Shown here: in pieces, positions 53,872 through 62,952 of the stretch
Layout: the number at the start of each line of letters is the position of its first letter
How positions within the stretch are numbered: the first letter of the stretch is position 1
DNA from: Thermococcus sp. M39
Lineage (GTDB): Archaea > Methanobacteriota_B > Thermococci > Thermococcales > Thermococcaceae
DNA: 64,000 nt
Direction of reading: 5' to 3'
NCBI RefSeq assembly: GCF_012027325.1
Contig: NZ_SNUG01000005.1
Location: forward strand, 1-64,000
The notes under the pieces: generated by a model
Told to the model about the DNA's origin: nothing
Database searches by the model: none
What the model saw: only the letters and a program-made list of their open reading frames with translations
Made by a program: the position numbers and the translations under genes

Positions 53872-54898
53872 GGTCGAAAACGTGAGCAAAGATTGGAAAG
53901 AGTTTAAGCTCAGAAACATAAGCTTCGAAGTCAACAGGGGTGAATACTTCATAATTCTAGGCCCAAGCGGTGCTGGGAAAACTCTTCTTCTTGAAGTTAT
54001 CGCTGGAATTTTCATCCCAGACTCTGGGAGGATTTTTATGAACGATGAAGACATAACTTTCTTACCTCCAGAAAAGAGAGATTTAGCTTACATACCTCAA
54101 AATTATGCGCTCTTCCCCCATATGAGAGTTTACGACAATATCGCTTACGGATTAAAGCTGAGAAAAATTCCCAAGGTAGAGATCGAGAGAAAGGTTAAAG
54201 AGATTGCAGAAATCCTTGGGATTTCTCATCTTTTACATAGGAATCCAAAAACGCTGAGTGGAGGTGAGGCGCAGAGGGTTGCAATAGCTAGAGCTTTGGT
54301 TTTAGAGCCTGAACTTCTCCTTCTTGATGAGCCTTTTGCAAATCTTGATGTCCAAACAAGGGCTAAGCTGATTCAAGAGATGAAGCGCTGGAGGAAAGAG
54401 CTCAGCTTTACAGCTCTGCACGTTACCCATTCCTTCGAAGAGGCTGTCAGCTTGGGAGACAGAGTTGGAATAATGCTAAACGGAAAACTCATTCAAACAG
54501 GAGAAGTCAGAGAAGTGTTTGGAAAACCAAAGAATGAAGAAGTTGCAAGATTCCTTGGCTTTGAGAACATAATTGAGGGGATTGCAGAGGGCAGAATTCT
54601 GAAAGCAAATGGGATTCTAGTTGAACTGCCAATAGAAGCCAGAGGAAAGGTTAGAATCGGCATAAGGCCTGAGGACATAATCATATCAAATGAACCTATA
54701 AAAACCTCTGCAAGGAATGAGTTTAAAGCCAAGGTTTTGGCAATTGAGGATTTGGGCTCGCTAATTAGATTAACTCTTGATATCGGTGGAATTGAGCTTA
54801 AAGCTTTCATAACCCGCTCCTCTCTGATTGAGATGGGAATTAAGGAAGGAAAAGAGGTTTATGTCAGCTTTAAAGCAACGGCAATTCATGTGTTCTAA
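53864..54898 (+). CDS. wtpC: Tungstate/molybdate ABC ATPase WtpC
   Basis: A 344-residue ATPase: Walker [12 protein letters not shown] near residues 33-43, signature [17 protein letters not shown] near 131-147, Walker [13 protein letters not shown] near 150-161 and switch histidine in [10 protein letters not shown] near 183. After residue 230 comes a TOBE-like oxyanion-sensing domain, with the [12 protein letters not shown] block near 262. In related archaeal ModC proteins this domain inhibits transport when molybdate or tungstate binds. Gene order and overlap show it belongs with WtpA and WtpB. Confidence 0.92.
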   Translation: MLRVENVSKDWKEFKLRNISFEVNRGEYFIILGPSGAGKTLLLEVIAGIFIPDSGRIFMNDEDITFLPPEKRDLAYIPQNYALFPHMRVYDNIAYGLKLRKIPKVEIERKVKEIAEILGISHLLHRNPKTLSGGEAQRVAIARALVLEPELLLLDEPFANLDVQTRAKLIQEMKRWRKELSFTALHVTHSFEEAVSLGDRVGIMLNGKLIQTGEVREVFGKPKNEEVARFLGFENIIEGIAEGRILKANGILVELPIEARGKVRIGIRPEDIIISNEPIKTSARNEFKAKVLAIEDLGSLIRLTLDIGGIELKAFITRSSLIEMGIKEGKEVYVSFKATAIHVF

Positions 54899-54964
54899 TG
54901 CATTTATGTGTCTGTTGGTGCATTTCTTTGCCATTTGATGTCCCCAGCTTTACAAATAGCAAGG

Positions 54965-54972
54965 TTTTAAAG
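54965..54972 (+). promoter_or_regulatory. TATA box of the amino-acid permease gene
   Basis: TTTTAAAG at 54965-54972 would start transcription near 54994, giving a leader of about 14 bases with GGTGAT before the ATG at 55008. Confidence 0.5.
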
Positions 54973-55007
54973 GTGAATTTTCGTTCATGAATCATGGTGA
55001 TTCTAAA

Positions 55008-56111
55008 ATGAGGAAGCTGAGTTTGGCAGAAGCGAGTGCAATCTTAATCGGAACTCAAATTGGAGCGGGAGTTTTGGGTTTGCCTTATGCTCTAAAGGAT
55101 ACCGGACTTTTGGGGATTATCATTGTTATTGCAACGGGATTGTTAACATTGCTCACAGCGCTGTTTGTTCTTGATTTAGCCGCTCACAGCGATGGAACTC
55201 TCTCTAAGATTGCCGAGGTCTATTTAGGAAAGGTTGGAGGATATTTGATGTTTTTAAGCATTTCTGTTCTGAGCTATGGAGCTTTGATCGCTTACATAGC
55301 TGGTAGCGGGGACATTCTTTCCTCTCTCTTTGGTATTAATGAGAAAGCTGGCGCTCTAATATTCTGGTTTGTAATGAGCTTGATAGTCTTTCTTGGCTTA
55401 AAAGCATCTGGAGAGGCTGAGCTTCTGCTGAACTTCCTTTTACTAGGTGCTCTAACCCTTGCAATAGCACTTGTTATTCCCAAAGCTGATGTCTCAAACT
55501 TAACGAAGATTGATTATTCAGCTATAACAAAGGGCATTGGTGTTGCTGTATTTGCCTATGTGAGCCATATGGTTGTTCCAGAGATGCTAAAAGGTTTGGG
55601 AGATGTGAAGAGGACCACAAGGGCTGTTCTGATTGGATACCTTGTTCCAATGGTGTTTTATGCTTTCTTCGTGCTTGCATTTGTTGGTGCTTTTGGGCCA
55701 AAGACTCCAGAGTTAGCCACCTCAGCCCTTGAGCAGCTCTACGGTAGTTTAGGTAAAATTTTGGGCTTAGTTCTTCCATTGGCTGCAATAAGCACGAGCT
55801 ACATTGGAATTGGTTTGGCTCAGATGGACAACATGAAAGAGATATTCAGCATTAAAAGGTCTCATGCATGGCTTTTAACTGTGATTCCACCGTTGCTCAT
55901 ATACTTTGCTGGGCTGAACAGCTTTGTAAATGCCCTCTGGATGGCTGGAACCTTCGGCGGCTTGCTTTATGCAGGGATTCTACCAACAGTGATGTATATA
56001 AAAGCGAAAAAGATCCACAAAAAGCAGTATCTCCCAATACCTTACGGGTTTGCTTATCTCTCTGGACTTGTGTTCTTTTTGGTGTTTATCTACTCGATTT
56101 TATCTGTGTAA
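55008..56111 (+). CDS. Amino-acid permease of the HAAAP / aromatic transporter type
   Basis: A 367-residue transporter with about eleven helices. The N-terminal ASAILIGTQIGAGVLGLPYA near residues 9-28 is the glycine-rich first helix of APC-fold symporters, and VFAYVSHMVVPEMLKGLGDV near 179-198 matches the TyrP/Mtr/SdaC group. Aromatic amino acids or serine/threonine are likely substrates. The ATG at 55008 follows GGTGAT by six bases. It stands alone between wtpC and GAPDH. Confidence 0.82.
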   Translation: MRKLSLAEASAILIGTQIGAGVLGLPYALKDTGLLGIIIVIATGLLTLLTALFVLDLAAHSDGTLSKIAEVYLGKVGGYLMFLSISVLSYGALIAYIAGSGDILSSLFGINEKAGALIFWFVMSLIVFLGLKASGEAELLLNFLLLGALTLAIALVIPKADVSNLTKIDYSAITKGIGVAVFAYVSHMVVPEMLKGLGDVKRTTRAVLIGYLVPMVFYAFFVLAFVGAFGPKTPELATSALEQLYGSLGKILGLVLPLAAISTSYIGIGLAQMDNMKEIFSIKRSHAWLLTVIPPLLIYFAGLNSFVNALWMAGTFGGLLYAGILPTVMYIKAKKIHKKQYLPIPYGFAYLSGLVFFLVFIYSILSV

Positions 56112-56165
56112 TGCTTTTTCACCTTTTAACGTCCCACACTTACCAGGATTTGCTTCCAATTAGTC

Positions 56166-56182
56166 AGCGTCCAGCGGACGCT
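56166..56182. repeat. Perfect GC-rich hairpin after the permease gene
   Basis: AGCGTCC and GGACGCT pair around an AGC loop, followed by AAAAAG. It lies 54 bases after the permease stop, where transcription should end. Archaeal termination normally uses T runs without hairpins, so a role as RNA 3'-end protector or decayed mobile-element end are alternatives. Confidence 0.5.
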
Positions 56183-56269
56183 AAAAAGAGTAAGTAATAG
56201 AAAATCAGAAAATTGGAGAGGGACTCACTAGATTCCTTGCTTTGTGTAGCAGGGCACCCAAACTTCGAT

Positions 56270-56292
56270 CAAACTTTGCACAGCAAAGTTTG
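56270..56292. repeat. Ten-base-pair perfect hairpin at the GAPDH 3' end
   Basis: CAAACTTTGC and GCAAAGTTTG form a perfect stem around ACA. It ends two bases from the GAPDH stop codon on the minus strand. The inner arm CTTTGC/GCAAAG is the same as in the his-operon hairpin at 14404-14418. It could stabilise the abundant glycolytic mRNA. Confidence 0.6.
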
Positions 56293-56294
56293 CT

Positions 56295-57299
56295 TCACTT
56301 CAAAATTCCTAAGCTCTTGTTGGTCTTCTCTATGCTCTCCCACTTGTCTGCAAGCTCAAACATTGCTCTGATTGCGTCAATGTTCTCTGGCACAACGTCG
56401 CTCTCCTGATGAACTGCCTGAATGTAGAACAGCCTGTTGCCCTTAACGTTTATGCTCTCCTTCCAGACAGCTATTTCGTAGAGGTTGTTCCACTCTCTGT
56501 GCAGATCACGAGCGAACTCTATCAGCTGGGCAGTGCTCTCAAAGCCTTTCGCTTTCTCAAACAGCAGAACCCTCGTGGTGTTTTCAAAGATATCAATTAC
56601 ATCCTCCCTCGTAATTGGTTTCTTCAGCTCGACCATTATTGAGTGGACGTGCATTATTGTAGTCGGCACAACAAAAGCTGTCGTCTCAATGTTTATTGGA
56701 ATAACTGTTTGAACATCGGGACCGTGATGAGATGGAACTTCAACGGTTGGCTTTATTGCATTGATCGGACCTCTCTTAATGTCATTTGGATCAGCGGCTC
56801 TTCTAATCATCACAGCGTAAACGTAGTCAATGTACTCTTGAATCGCACTTAGCGTCCTTGTTAATCCGGTTGTGTTGCATGAAACAACCCTAACGTAGCT
56901 CTTCCCGAGAGCTTTTTCATAGTTTGCCTGAGCAACAAAGGAAACCTCTGCAACATCAGCCTTTTCTCCACCTTGAAACACTGCTTTAACTCCGTACTTT
57001 TCATAAATTGGCTTATTCTTTGCTCCCATTCCTCCTGGAGTCGCATCAACGATAACGTCAACCTTCTGAAGCAAGTCTTCTAAAGTTCCGGCAACTTCAA
57101 AACCTACTTTTTCAAATCTTGGCAAGAATTCCTCTGATGCTGCATATACTGGAATGCCGAGCTCCTTTGCCCTGTAAGCTTCGAAGTCTGGCTTTGTCTT
57201 TGTTACACCTATAAGTGTCATATCATCTTGCTTTGTGATAGCATAAGCTACTCTTTTCCCTATTGTCCCGTAACCGTTAATTCCCACCTTAACTTTCAC
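56295..57299 (-). CDS. gap: Glyceraldehyde-3-phosphate dehydrogenase, archaeal phosphorylating type
   Basis: A 334-residue archaeal GAPDH that works mainly in gluconeogenesis, because glycolysis in Thermococcales uses ferredoxin-dependent GAPOR. N-terminal [16 protein letters not shown] is the NAD(P) fold, and the catalytic cysteine is in [13 protein letters not shown] near residue 140. [19 protein letters not shown] near 164-182 and PSHHGPDV near 189 are substrate-site blocks. The start is GTG 57299, five bases after GGAGGTGG; the TTG at 57314 overlaps that site. A perfect hairpin follows the stop. Confidence 0.94.
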   Translation of the reverse strand: MKVKVGINGYGTIGKRVAYAITKQDDMTLIGVTKTKPDFEAYRAKELGIPVYAASEEFLPRFEKVGFEVAGTLEDLLQKVDVIVDATPGGMGAKNKPIYEKYGVKAVFQGGEKADVAEVSFVAQANYEKALGKSYVRVVSCNTTGLTRTLSAIQEYIDYVYAVMIRRAADPNDIKRGPINAIKPTVEVPSHHGPDVQTVIPINIETTAFVVPTTIMHVHSIMVELKKPITREDVIDIFENTTRVLLFEKAKGFESTAQLIEFARDLHREWNNLYEIAVWKESINVKGNRLFYIQAVHQESDVVPENIDAIRAMFELADKWESIEKTNKSLGILK

Positions 57300-57332
57300 A
57301 GAAACCACCTCCAAAGATTATTTTAACAAGTT

Positions 57333-57343
57333 GATACTTAAAC
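57333..57343 (-). promoter_or_regulatory. Probable TATA element of the GAPDH gene
   Basis: Minus-strand GTTTAAGTATC (57343-57333) is about 40 bases upstream of the GTG start, compatible with a transcript beginning at the GGAGGTGG site. Confidence 0.45.
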
Positions 57344-57389
57344 GTTGCTTTCACTGGAGGTGTTATGAAAAACCGTTTGATATGTGGAG

Positions 57390-57409
57390 CGAACGTTCGA
57401 TTTATCGAA
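57390..57409. promoter_or_regulatory. Overlapping palindromes between gap and the CinA-like gene
   Basis: CGAACGTTCG (57390-57399) and TTCGAT-TT-ATCGAA (57396-57409) are perfect, overlapping inverted repeats in the 163-base divergent spacer. The arms TTCGAT and ATCGAA also occur in the phased array before the lysine operon. They may be operator sites for one or both neighbours. Confidence 0.4.
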
Positions 57410-57462
57410 TGATGGAAAACTCCAAAAAGACCGAGTGCTAAAGAGTTCTATGGGTGGTGCAA

Positions 57463-58221
57463 GTGTTCGCTGAAATCCTTACGATTGGTGATGAGCTCTT
57501 AACTGGACACACCGTTGACAGCAACTCCGCTTACATTGCTCAAAAATTAACAGAGAAGGGTTACTGGGTGAGGAGAAAAACGACTGTGGGAGATGATGTT
57601 GAGGAGATAAAAGCTGTAATCAGGGAGATACTCTCAAGAAGACCTTCTGTGCTGATTATTTCTGGAGGATTGGGACCGACACATGATGATGTTACTATGC
57701 TTGCCGTGGCAGAGGCTTTAGGCAAAAAGCTCGTTTTGAGAAGGGATTGTTTAAAGAGAATTGAGGAATTTTACCATGAGCTTTATGAGAAAGGTCTCAT
57801 AGATGATCCAAACTTAAACGAGGCTAGAAAAAAGATGGCTCACCTTCCTGAAGGTGCCGAAGCATTGAGGAATACGGAAGGTGCTGCCCCAGGAGCTTAC
57901 ATCGAGCATGACGGCGTTAAAATCTTTGTGCTGCCCGGGATGCCGAGGGAAATGAAGGCTATGCTTGAGAACGAAGTTCTCCCAAAGCTTGGCGAGAGGA
58001 AATTCGTTCAGAGAAAGCTGGTGGCAGAAATTACAGATGAATCAAAGCTTGCTCCAATTTTGAATGAGACCCTCGAGAAGTTTCCCGTGAGGATTCACTC
58101 CTCACCGAAGGGCTTTGGAAAATATATTGGCATAATTCTCTTTGGTGAAGATGAAGAGATCATAGAAAAGGCTAAAAAGTTCATGGAGGAAAAAGGGATA
58201 AGATTTGAGGAAGGCTGGTGA
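57463..58221 (+). CDS. CinA-like molybdopterin-binding-domain protein (COG1058)
   Basis: A 252-residue protein of the MoaB/MogA-like fold: FAEILTIGDELLTGHTVDSN at the start, IISGGLGPTHDDVTMLAVAE near 65-84, and VLPGMPREMKAML near 160-172. Stand-alone archaeal CinA N-domain proteins are annotated as nicotinamide-nucleotide-related, since bacterial CinA has ADP-ribose pyrophosphatase and NMN deamidase activities, but the C-terminal deamidase domain is absent here. GTG 57463 is chosen over 57454 because GGGTGG then lies five bases upstream and family members begin MFAEIL. Confidence 0.82.
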   Translation: MFAEILTIGDELLTGHTVDSNSAYIAQKLTEKGYWVRRKTTVGDDVEEIKAVIREILSRRPSVLIISGGLGPTHDDVTMLAVAEALGKKLVLRRDCLKRIEEFYHELYEKGLIDDPNLNEARKKMAHLPEGAEALRNTEGAAPGAYIEHDGVKIFVLPGMPREMKAMLENEVLPKLGERKFVQRKLVAEITDESKLAPILNETLEKFPVRIHSSPKGFGKYIGIILFGEDEEIIEKAKKFMEEKGIRFEEGW

Positions 58222-58225
58222 TTTC

Positions 58226-59053
58226 ATGCTCCCCCAAGAAGTCCAAGCCATCATCGACGAGATGAAAGCCGAACGAATTCGAGGGGCAAGCTACTTAGCC
58301 AAAAGAGGTGCCGAAGCTTACCTAAAGCTTGCTGAGCTTTTGACTGGAGAAGAGCTTTTTGAGGCTTTGAAGGAGATGTGCAATGAAATTATTAGTGTAA
58401 ATCCCACGATGGCTTCTCTCTACAACTTGATTCGTTTTATTCCTTTGACAAACAATCCAGAGTTCGTTAGAGCAAAAGCCGAGGAGTTTATAAAGCTTAG
58501 TGAAGAAGCAAAAAGGGAGATTGGTAATATAGGAAGCGAGCTAATTGATGAAAACGAGGTAATAATCACACACTCTTTCTCTTCAACAGTTTTTGAGATT
58601 TTAAAGGCAGCAAAGATGAAGGGTAAGCACTTTAAGGTAATTCTCACGGAGAGTGCTCCGGATTATGAGGGTCTCGCTTTGGCAAAAGAGCTTGAGAAGC
58701 TCGATATTTCATTTGAGGTTATTACCGATGCCCAGCTTGGGCTCTTTGCAAAGAAAGCGACTTTAGCGTTAGTTGGGGCTGATAATATAACCAGAGATGG
58801 TTGCGTGGTAAACAAAGCCGGCACGTATCTTCTAGCGTTAGCTTGTCATGATAATGGTGTTCCTTTTTACGTTGCGGCTGAGAGTTTCAAGGTTCATCCA
58901 GAACTTAAGGCTGAGGAAGTTGAGATCGTGGAAAGAAAATTCAAGAGAAACCACTTTCTGATAAGGAACTACCTCTTTGATATAACACCTTGGAAGTATG
59001 TGAGAGGGATTATTACGGAACTTGGGATTTTGGTGCCGCCAAAAGAGGTTTAG
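58226..59053 (+). CDS. eIF2B alpha/beta/delta-family protein, possible sugar-phosphate isomerase
   Basis: A 275-residue protein of the aIF2B/MTNA/RBP-isomerase superfamily. Characteristic parts are the N-terminal helical bundle (ERIRGASYLAKRGAEAYLK), HSFSSTVFEIL near residues 112-122, VILTESAPDYEGLALAKEL near 134-152, and ALVGADNITRDGCVVNKAGT near 180-199 holding the catalytic-type aspartate. Archaea lack a true eIF2B exchange complex, and relatives act as ribose-1,5-bisphosphate or methylthioribose-1-phosphate isomerases. This one is shorter than the Thermococcus R15P isomerase (about 320), so its substrate is open. It starts five bases after the CinA-like gene. Confidence 0.78.
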   Translation: MLPQEVQAIIDEMKAERIRGASYLAKRGAEAYLKLAELLTGEELFEALKEMCNEIISVNPTMASLYNLIRFIPLTNNPEFVRAKAEEFIKLSEEAKREIGNIGSELIDENEVIITHSFSSTVFEILKAAKMKGKHFKVILTESAPDYEGLALAKELEKLDISFEVITDAQLGLFAKKATLALVGADNITRDGCVVNKAGTYLLALACHDNGVPFYVAAESFKVHPELKAEEVEIVERKFKRNHFLIRNYLFDITPWKYVRGIITELGILVPPKEV

Positions 59054-59055
59054 GG

Positions 59056-59403
59056 TCAGACTTCAATAACTTTGAATCCCTCTTTTGTTGCAATAATCAG
59101 TTTTCCTTTAAATTCTTCTTTGAGATTTTCAAGGACAAATTCTAAGCTTTCAATCATGTCTTTGGGGACTGGAGGATGTGTTTTGAGAAGAATGATCCCG
59201 GGGAACTCGTGTGGGGGATACATTAGAGTGTTGGCAAAATCAGAATCACGAGTCAGAAGGATTGAATTTGTATTCTTGGCTATTTTTGCAACTTCTGAAT
59301 CTTTGGCTCCTTTAGGGACATACACTGCATGATAACCCTTGGATTCTAGGAATTTCTTGACTGATAGTGGGACATTCTCATCAAGTAGAAACCTTAACGA
59401 CAT
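59056..59403 (-). CDS. DUF5615 PIN-like toxin
   Basis: A 115-residue PIN-fold-like protein of the DUF5615 (Mut7-C-like) family. Acidic residues of the presumed nuclease site are in RFLLDENVP at the N-terminus and LLTRDSDFAN near residue 50-59, with GAKDSEVAKIAK between. The ATG at 59403 lies six bases after GGGGAG and overlaps the antitoxin gene by 23 bases; longer frames would extend into it. Predicted RNase toxin of a two-gene stress module. Confidence 0.82.
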   Translation of the reverse strand: MSLRFLLDENVPLSVKKFLESKGYHAVYVPKGAKDSEVAKIAKNTNSILLTRDSDFANTLMYPPHEFPGIILLKTHPPVPKDMIESLEFVLENLKEEFKGKLIIATKEGFKVIEV

Positions 59404-59605
59404 TATATTCTCCCCGTATGAGCCTTGCTGCATATTCAATAGCCTCTCTTATCATTTCCTCGCTTAGCTGCGGATACTCTTTAAGTATTTCTTCAATGCT
59501 CATACCAGCAGCTAGCATCTCAAGTACATCACTAACCAGTATTCTTGTTCCTTTAAAAACAGGTTTTCCATGACAGATTTCGGGATCAACAACTATCCAC
59601 TTCAT
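59381..59605 (-). CDS. DUF433 antitoxin
   Basis: A 74-residue helix-turn-helix protein of the DUF433 family, beginning VDPEICHGKPVFKGTRILVS and continuing with the VLEMLAAGMSIEEILKEYP helix pair. DUF433 proteins are the usual partners of DUF5615 toxins and autoregulate. The ATG has no Shine-Dalgarno, and a TATA element lies about 30 bases upstream, so translation is probably leaderless. Confidence 0.85.
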   Translation of the reverse strand: MKWIVVDPEICHGKPVFKGTRILVSDVLEMLAAGMSIEEILKEYPQLSEEMIREAIEYAARLIRGEYNVVKVST

Positions 59606-59628
59606 GCTTTAGTTTTAGTCTGAAAAGT

Positions 59629-59641
59629 GTTATAAGTATAT
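59629..59641 (-). promoter_or_regulatory. TATA element of the toxin-antitoxin pair
   Basis: Minus-strand ATACTTATAACA region (59641-59629) is positioned for initiation within a few bases of the antitoxin ATG at 59605. A perfect 12-base tandem duplication (TGAGTAATTAAA at 59666-59677 and 59678-59689) lies just upstream and could be an autoregulatory site. Confidence 0.5.
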
Positions 59642-59709
59642 TGGTCTAGAAATTAGAAACTAAAGTGAGTAATTAAATGAGTAATTAAATAAGAATCCAA
59701 AACGGCAAT

Positions 59710-60390
59710 TCATCCCAAAGCCTTTTCAATCAATGCTCTAACGTGAATTTCCGCGGTATCGAGAACTTCAGCACTAACATCTTCTGGTTTTATAGCTAAT
59801 GGAAGCTCTGTGCATCCTAATATAACACCTTCAATATCTTGTTCACTCATATATTTCTCTATGACATCTAGGAGGTAGGGTTTGCTTTTAAAGTTTCCAA
59901 ATACGAACTCTTCGAAGAGTATTCTGTTTATTTCCTCAATCTCATCTTCATTTGGCACTATTACATCGAAGCCCTTCTCTTTGAGCGCTTCCTTGTAGAA
60001 CGGCATTGTCATTGTAGTTTTGGTTCCTAAAAGAAGAAGCTTTCTCAGCCCTCTTCTTTTAGCTTCCTCAGCAACCGCGTCAATTATGCTGACCATTTCA
60101 ACGTTTATAGCTCTTTGAACATCAGAAAACACCATGTGGGGAGTGTTTGCTGCAATCCCAATCACTTCAGCTCCAGCTCTTTCTAAGGCTTTTGCTGCGT
60201 TTATTAGGATTCTTTTCCTACCTTCCCAGCCATCGGGATTGTCTTTGAACTCCTTGAAGTTGATGCTGTAAATAATCAGCTCTGGATAAAAATATAGCCC
60301 AAACTTTTCTCTTGAGATTTCAATGAACTTTTTATAATAGTAGAGTGTTGATTCTGGACTCATTCCACCGATTATTCCTATCTTTTTCAT
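59710..60390 (-). CDS. Asp/Glu racemase-family protein lacking the first catalytic cysteine
   Basis: A 226-residue aspartate/glutamate racemase-superfamily protein: GIIGGMSPESTLYYYKKF at the start, GIAANTPHMVF near residues 77-87, and GVILGCTELPLAIK near 192-205. In true racemases two cysteines act as acid/base pair; the second is here (GCTE) but the first, normally in a CNT motif, is alanine (AANT). One-cysteine relatives include L-specific racemases and isomerases of dicarboxylic acids, so the exact reaction is uncertain. It stands alone between the toxin-antitoxin pair and coaBC. Confidence 0.82.
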   Translation of the reverse strand: MKKIGIIGGMSPESTLYYYKKFIEISREKFGLYFYPELIIYSINFKEFKDNPDGWEGRKRILINAAKALERAGAEVIGIAANTPHMVFSDVQRAINVEMVSIIDAVAEEAKRRGLRKLLLLGTKTTMTMPFYKEALKEKGFDVIVPNEDEIEEINRILFEEFVFGNFKSKPYLLDVIEKYMSEQDIEGVILGCTELPLAIKPEDVSAEVLDTAEIHVRALIEKALG

Positions 60391-60465
60391 ACTTCCACCT
60401 CCAAGAAAATTAAGAAAAGAAGTTTATGAGACTTTTTAATGAAAAAGTCTTCACAAAAACAAAAA

Positions 60466-61680
60466 CTAAAGCATCTCAACAATCTTGTCCCAAATCTTTT
60501 CAGCCAGTTCTCTCTTGTTCATTCTTGGGAATTTTTCGGCTTTGTCTTTTGTAACCCAGTAAACCTCATTTTCTTCACTGCCAAAAGCGATCTCACCCTT
60601 GTTGGCAATCACAACATCGCTTTTGGCTTTCTCAATCTGGTTTCTTGCCTGAGCAATAAGCTCTTCCTCACTAACACCATATTCAGCCTTAAATCCAACC
60701 AAGAACACATCCGGTTGTATCTCCTTTACCCTCTGGATTATCTTTGGGGTTGGAACCAATTCCAAAATGAGTGTTTGTCCGCTCTTTATCTTCTTTTCAG
60801 CCTTTTCTTTTGGTTTGAAATCGCTGACAGCGGCAGCTAAGATTACAACATCATACTTTTTACTCATCAGCTCATTTTCTATTGCGCGCAACATTTCTTC
60901 AACAGTCTCAACTTCAATTTGATTTTCTACAAAGCTTGGCACACTTCCCTTGGTTTTGATTAAAGTCACCTCAGCTCCTCTAAAGTCAGCCTCTTCCGCC
61001 AGAGCAACGCCCATTTTTCCAGAACTTTTGTTTGTAATGAACCTTATTGGGTCAATGTATTCTCTTGTAGCTCCTGCTGTTACTAAAACTCGCTTACCTT
61101 TCAAATCCTTCTTGTGGAGCTTTTTAATGACGCGGTAAACGATTTCGTCAATGCTGGCAACTTTTGCTTTGCCTTCTTCGAATTTTGGCCCTATAAACTC
61201 GACACCAAGCTTTTTGAGCTTCTCTATATTCTCCTTTACTATTGGATGTTCATACATGCTTGAATGCATAGCAGGGGCTATCATTATCGGTGTGTGGGCA
61301 AAAGCTGTTGTCACAACGGTTGTGACTGGGGTATCATCAATCCCACATGCTATCTTTGAAATTGTGTTTGCAGTTGCTGGACACACTAAGACCAAATCTG
61401 CTTTATTCTCATGCTCTCCCACCAATTCAACATGCTCTATAAACCCGGTAATCTCAGTAACTACGGGATTTCCAGTTGCAAACTCCATTGCATAGGGATG
61501 AATTATTTTCTGGGCACTTTCGCTCATAACAGCATGAACCTCTGCCCCGTGTCTTATCAGCTCTCTCGCCAGCTTTACACACTCAACTGCCGCTATGCTT
61601 CCAGGAATGGCAAGAACAATTTTCTTACCAACAAGTTTTCTGCTTTTGGTTGCATAAATCAGCTTAACATGATGAAGCAT
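60466..61680 (-). CDS. coaBC: Bifunctional phosphopantothenoylcysteine decarboxylase/phosphopantothenate-cysteine ligase
   Basis: A 404-residue coenzyme A biosynthesis enzyme. The N-terminal CoaC part (to about 185) is a flavoprotein: IPGSIAAVECVKLARELIRH near residues 26-45, APAMHSSMYEHP near 136-147 and the active-site histidine in KIIHPYAMEF near 61-70. The CoaB part (from about 190) shows VLVTAGATREYIDPIRFITN near 196-215, SSGKMG and AAAVSDFKPKEKAEKKIKSG with the nucleotide-binding lysine. Decarboxylation of the cysteine adduct and its synthesis are thus in one chain, as in bacteria. The ATG follows AGGTGA. Confidence 0.92.
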   Translation of the reverse strand: MLHHVKLIYATKSRKLVGKKIVLAIPGSIAAVECVKLARELIRHGAEVHAVMSESAQKIIHPYAMEFATGNPVVTEITGFIEHVELVGEHENKADLVLVCPATANTISKIACGIDDTPVTTVVTTAFAHTPIMIAPAMHSSMYEHPIVKENIEKLKKLGVEFIGPKFEEGKAKVASIDEIVYRVIKKLHKKDLKGKRVLVTAGATREYIDPIRFITNKSSGKMGVALAEEADFRGAEVTLIKTKGSVPSFVENQIEVETVEEMLRAIENELMSKKYDVVILAAAVSDFKPKEKAEKKIKSGQTLILELVPTPKIIQRVKEIQPDVFLVGFKAEYGVSEEELIAQARNQIEKAKSDVVIANKGEIAFGSEENEVYWVTKDKAEKFPRMNKRELAEKIWDKIVEML

Positions 61681-61791
61681 TTTTATTCACCTAATAGTAT
61701 TTCTCTCTTTCACACTTAAAGCTTTTAGGAGTGTTCCAAAGAGTTCAAAGCCTCGCTAAATGAAAAGATGCAGACTTTATAGAGCTCAGTT

Positions 61792-62531
<740 letters not shown>

Positions 62532-62542
<11 letters not shown>

Positions 62543-62804
62543 TTTTTCGACCCGCCTTTAGGTAGTATTCCACAATTTCCTCCACTTCCTTGCTTAGACC
62601 CTTTCCTCCCAGCATTTTGTTCTCCGACGCATAGCCAAGTATTTTTATTGCAAGCAGTCTATTAGTTGTGTAAACTTCATAGAGCTTATAGTTAAGGGAT
62701 GCCCTAATGCTGTTGAGGTGTAATATCTCTCTTTGGATGTCATCTATGACATCTACACCCTTTTCAGATATCAACCTTTTTGCTCTTTCCATGTAGTCTT
62801 TCAT
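62532..62804 (-). CDS. Small helical protein of unknown function
   Basis: A 90-residue, mostly helical protein (MKDYMERAKRLISEKGVDV, then DIQREILHLNSIRASLNYK, ending LSKEVEEIVEYYLKAG). No domain was recognised. The ATG follows GGGAGG closely and overlaps the preceding gene by 41 bases, a large overlap that suggests coupled translation. It is the last of the coiled-coil series and overlaps crcB by 11 bases. Confidence 0.6.
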
Positions 62805-62952
62805 TTTCCTCCCTCAGCTTCTCTAGTTCTCTCATGAGGAGTTTTTGATCTCTCATAGCCTTCTCATACTTCTCTCTCATTAATGCAATTTCTCTTTCGA
62901 GCTCTTTTTTGGTTTTTAAGAGTTCAGCAAGATGTTCTATTCTCTCATTCAC
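62764..62952 (-). CDS. Short coiled-coil protein
   Basis: A 62-residue protein that is one continuous charged helix with heptad leucines (IEHLAELLKTKKELEREI, LLMRELEKLREENERLHG). It starts at GTG 62952 with GGAGGG six bases upstream and overlaps both neighbours. Likely an assembly partner of the other coiled-coil products. No function is known. Confidence 0.6.
   Translation of the reverse strand: MNERIEHLAELLKTKKELEREIALMREKYEKAMRDQKLLMRELEKLREENERLHGKSKKVDI

Noticed and set aside
57365-57412. 15-codon ORF with a GGAGGTG site in the gap-cinA spacer
   Set aside because: It has a good ribosome site but no promoter or conservation evidence can be shown, and its codons coincide with the palindromes, which explain the sequence better.
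62543-62804. Fluoride riboswitch before crcB
   Set aside because: The region upstream of crcB is an overlapping coding gene with ordinary codon structure, leaving no room for an independent aptamer.
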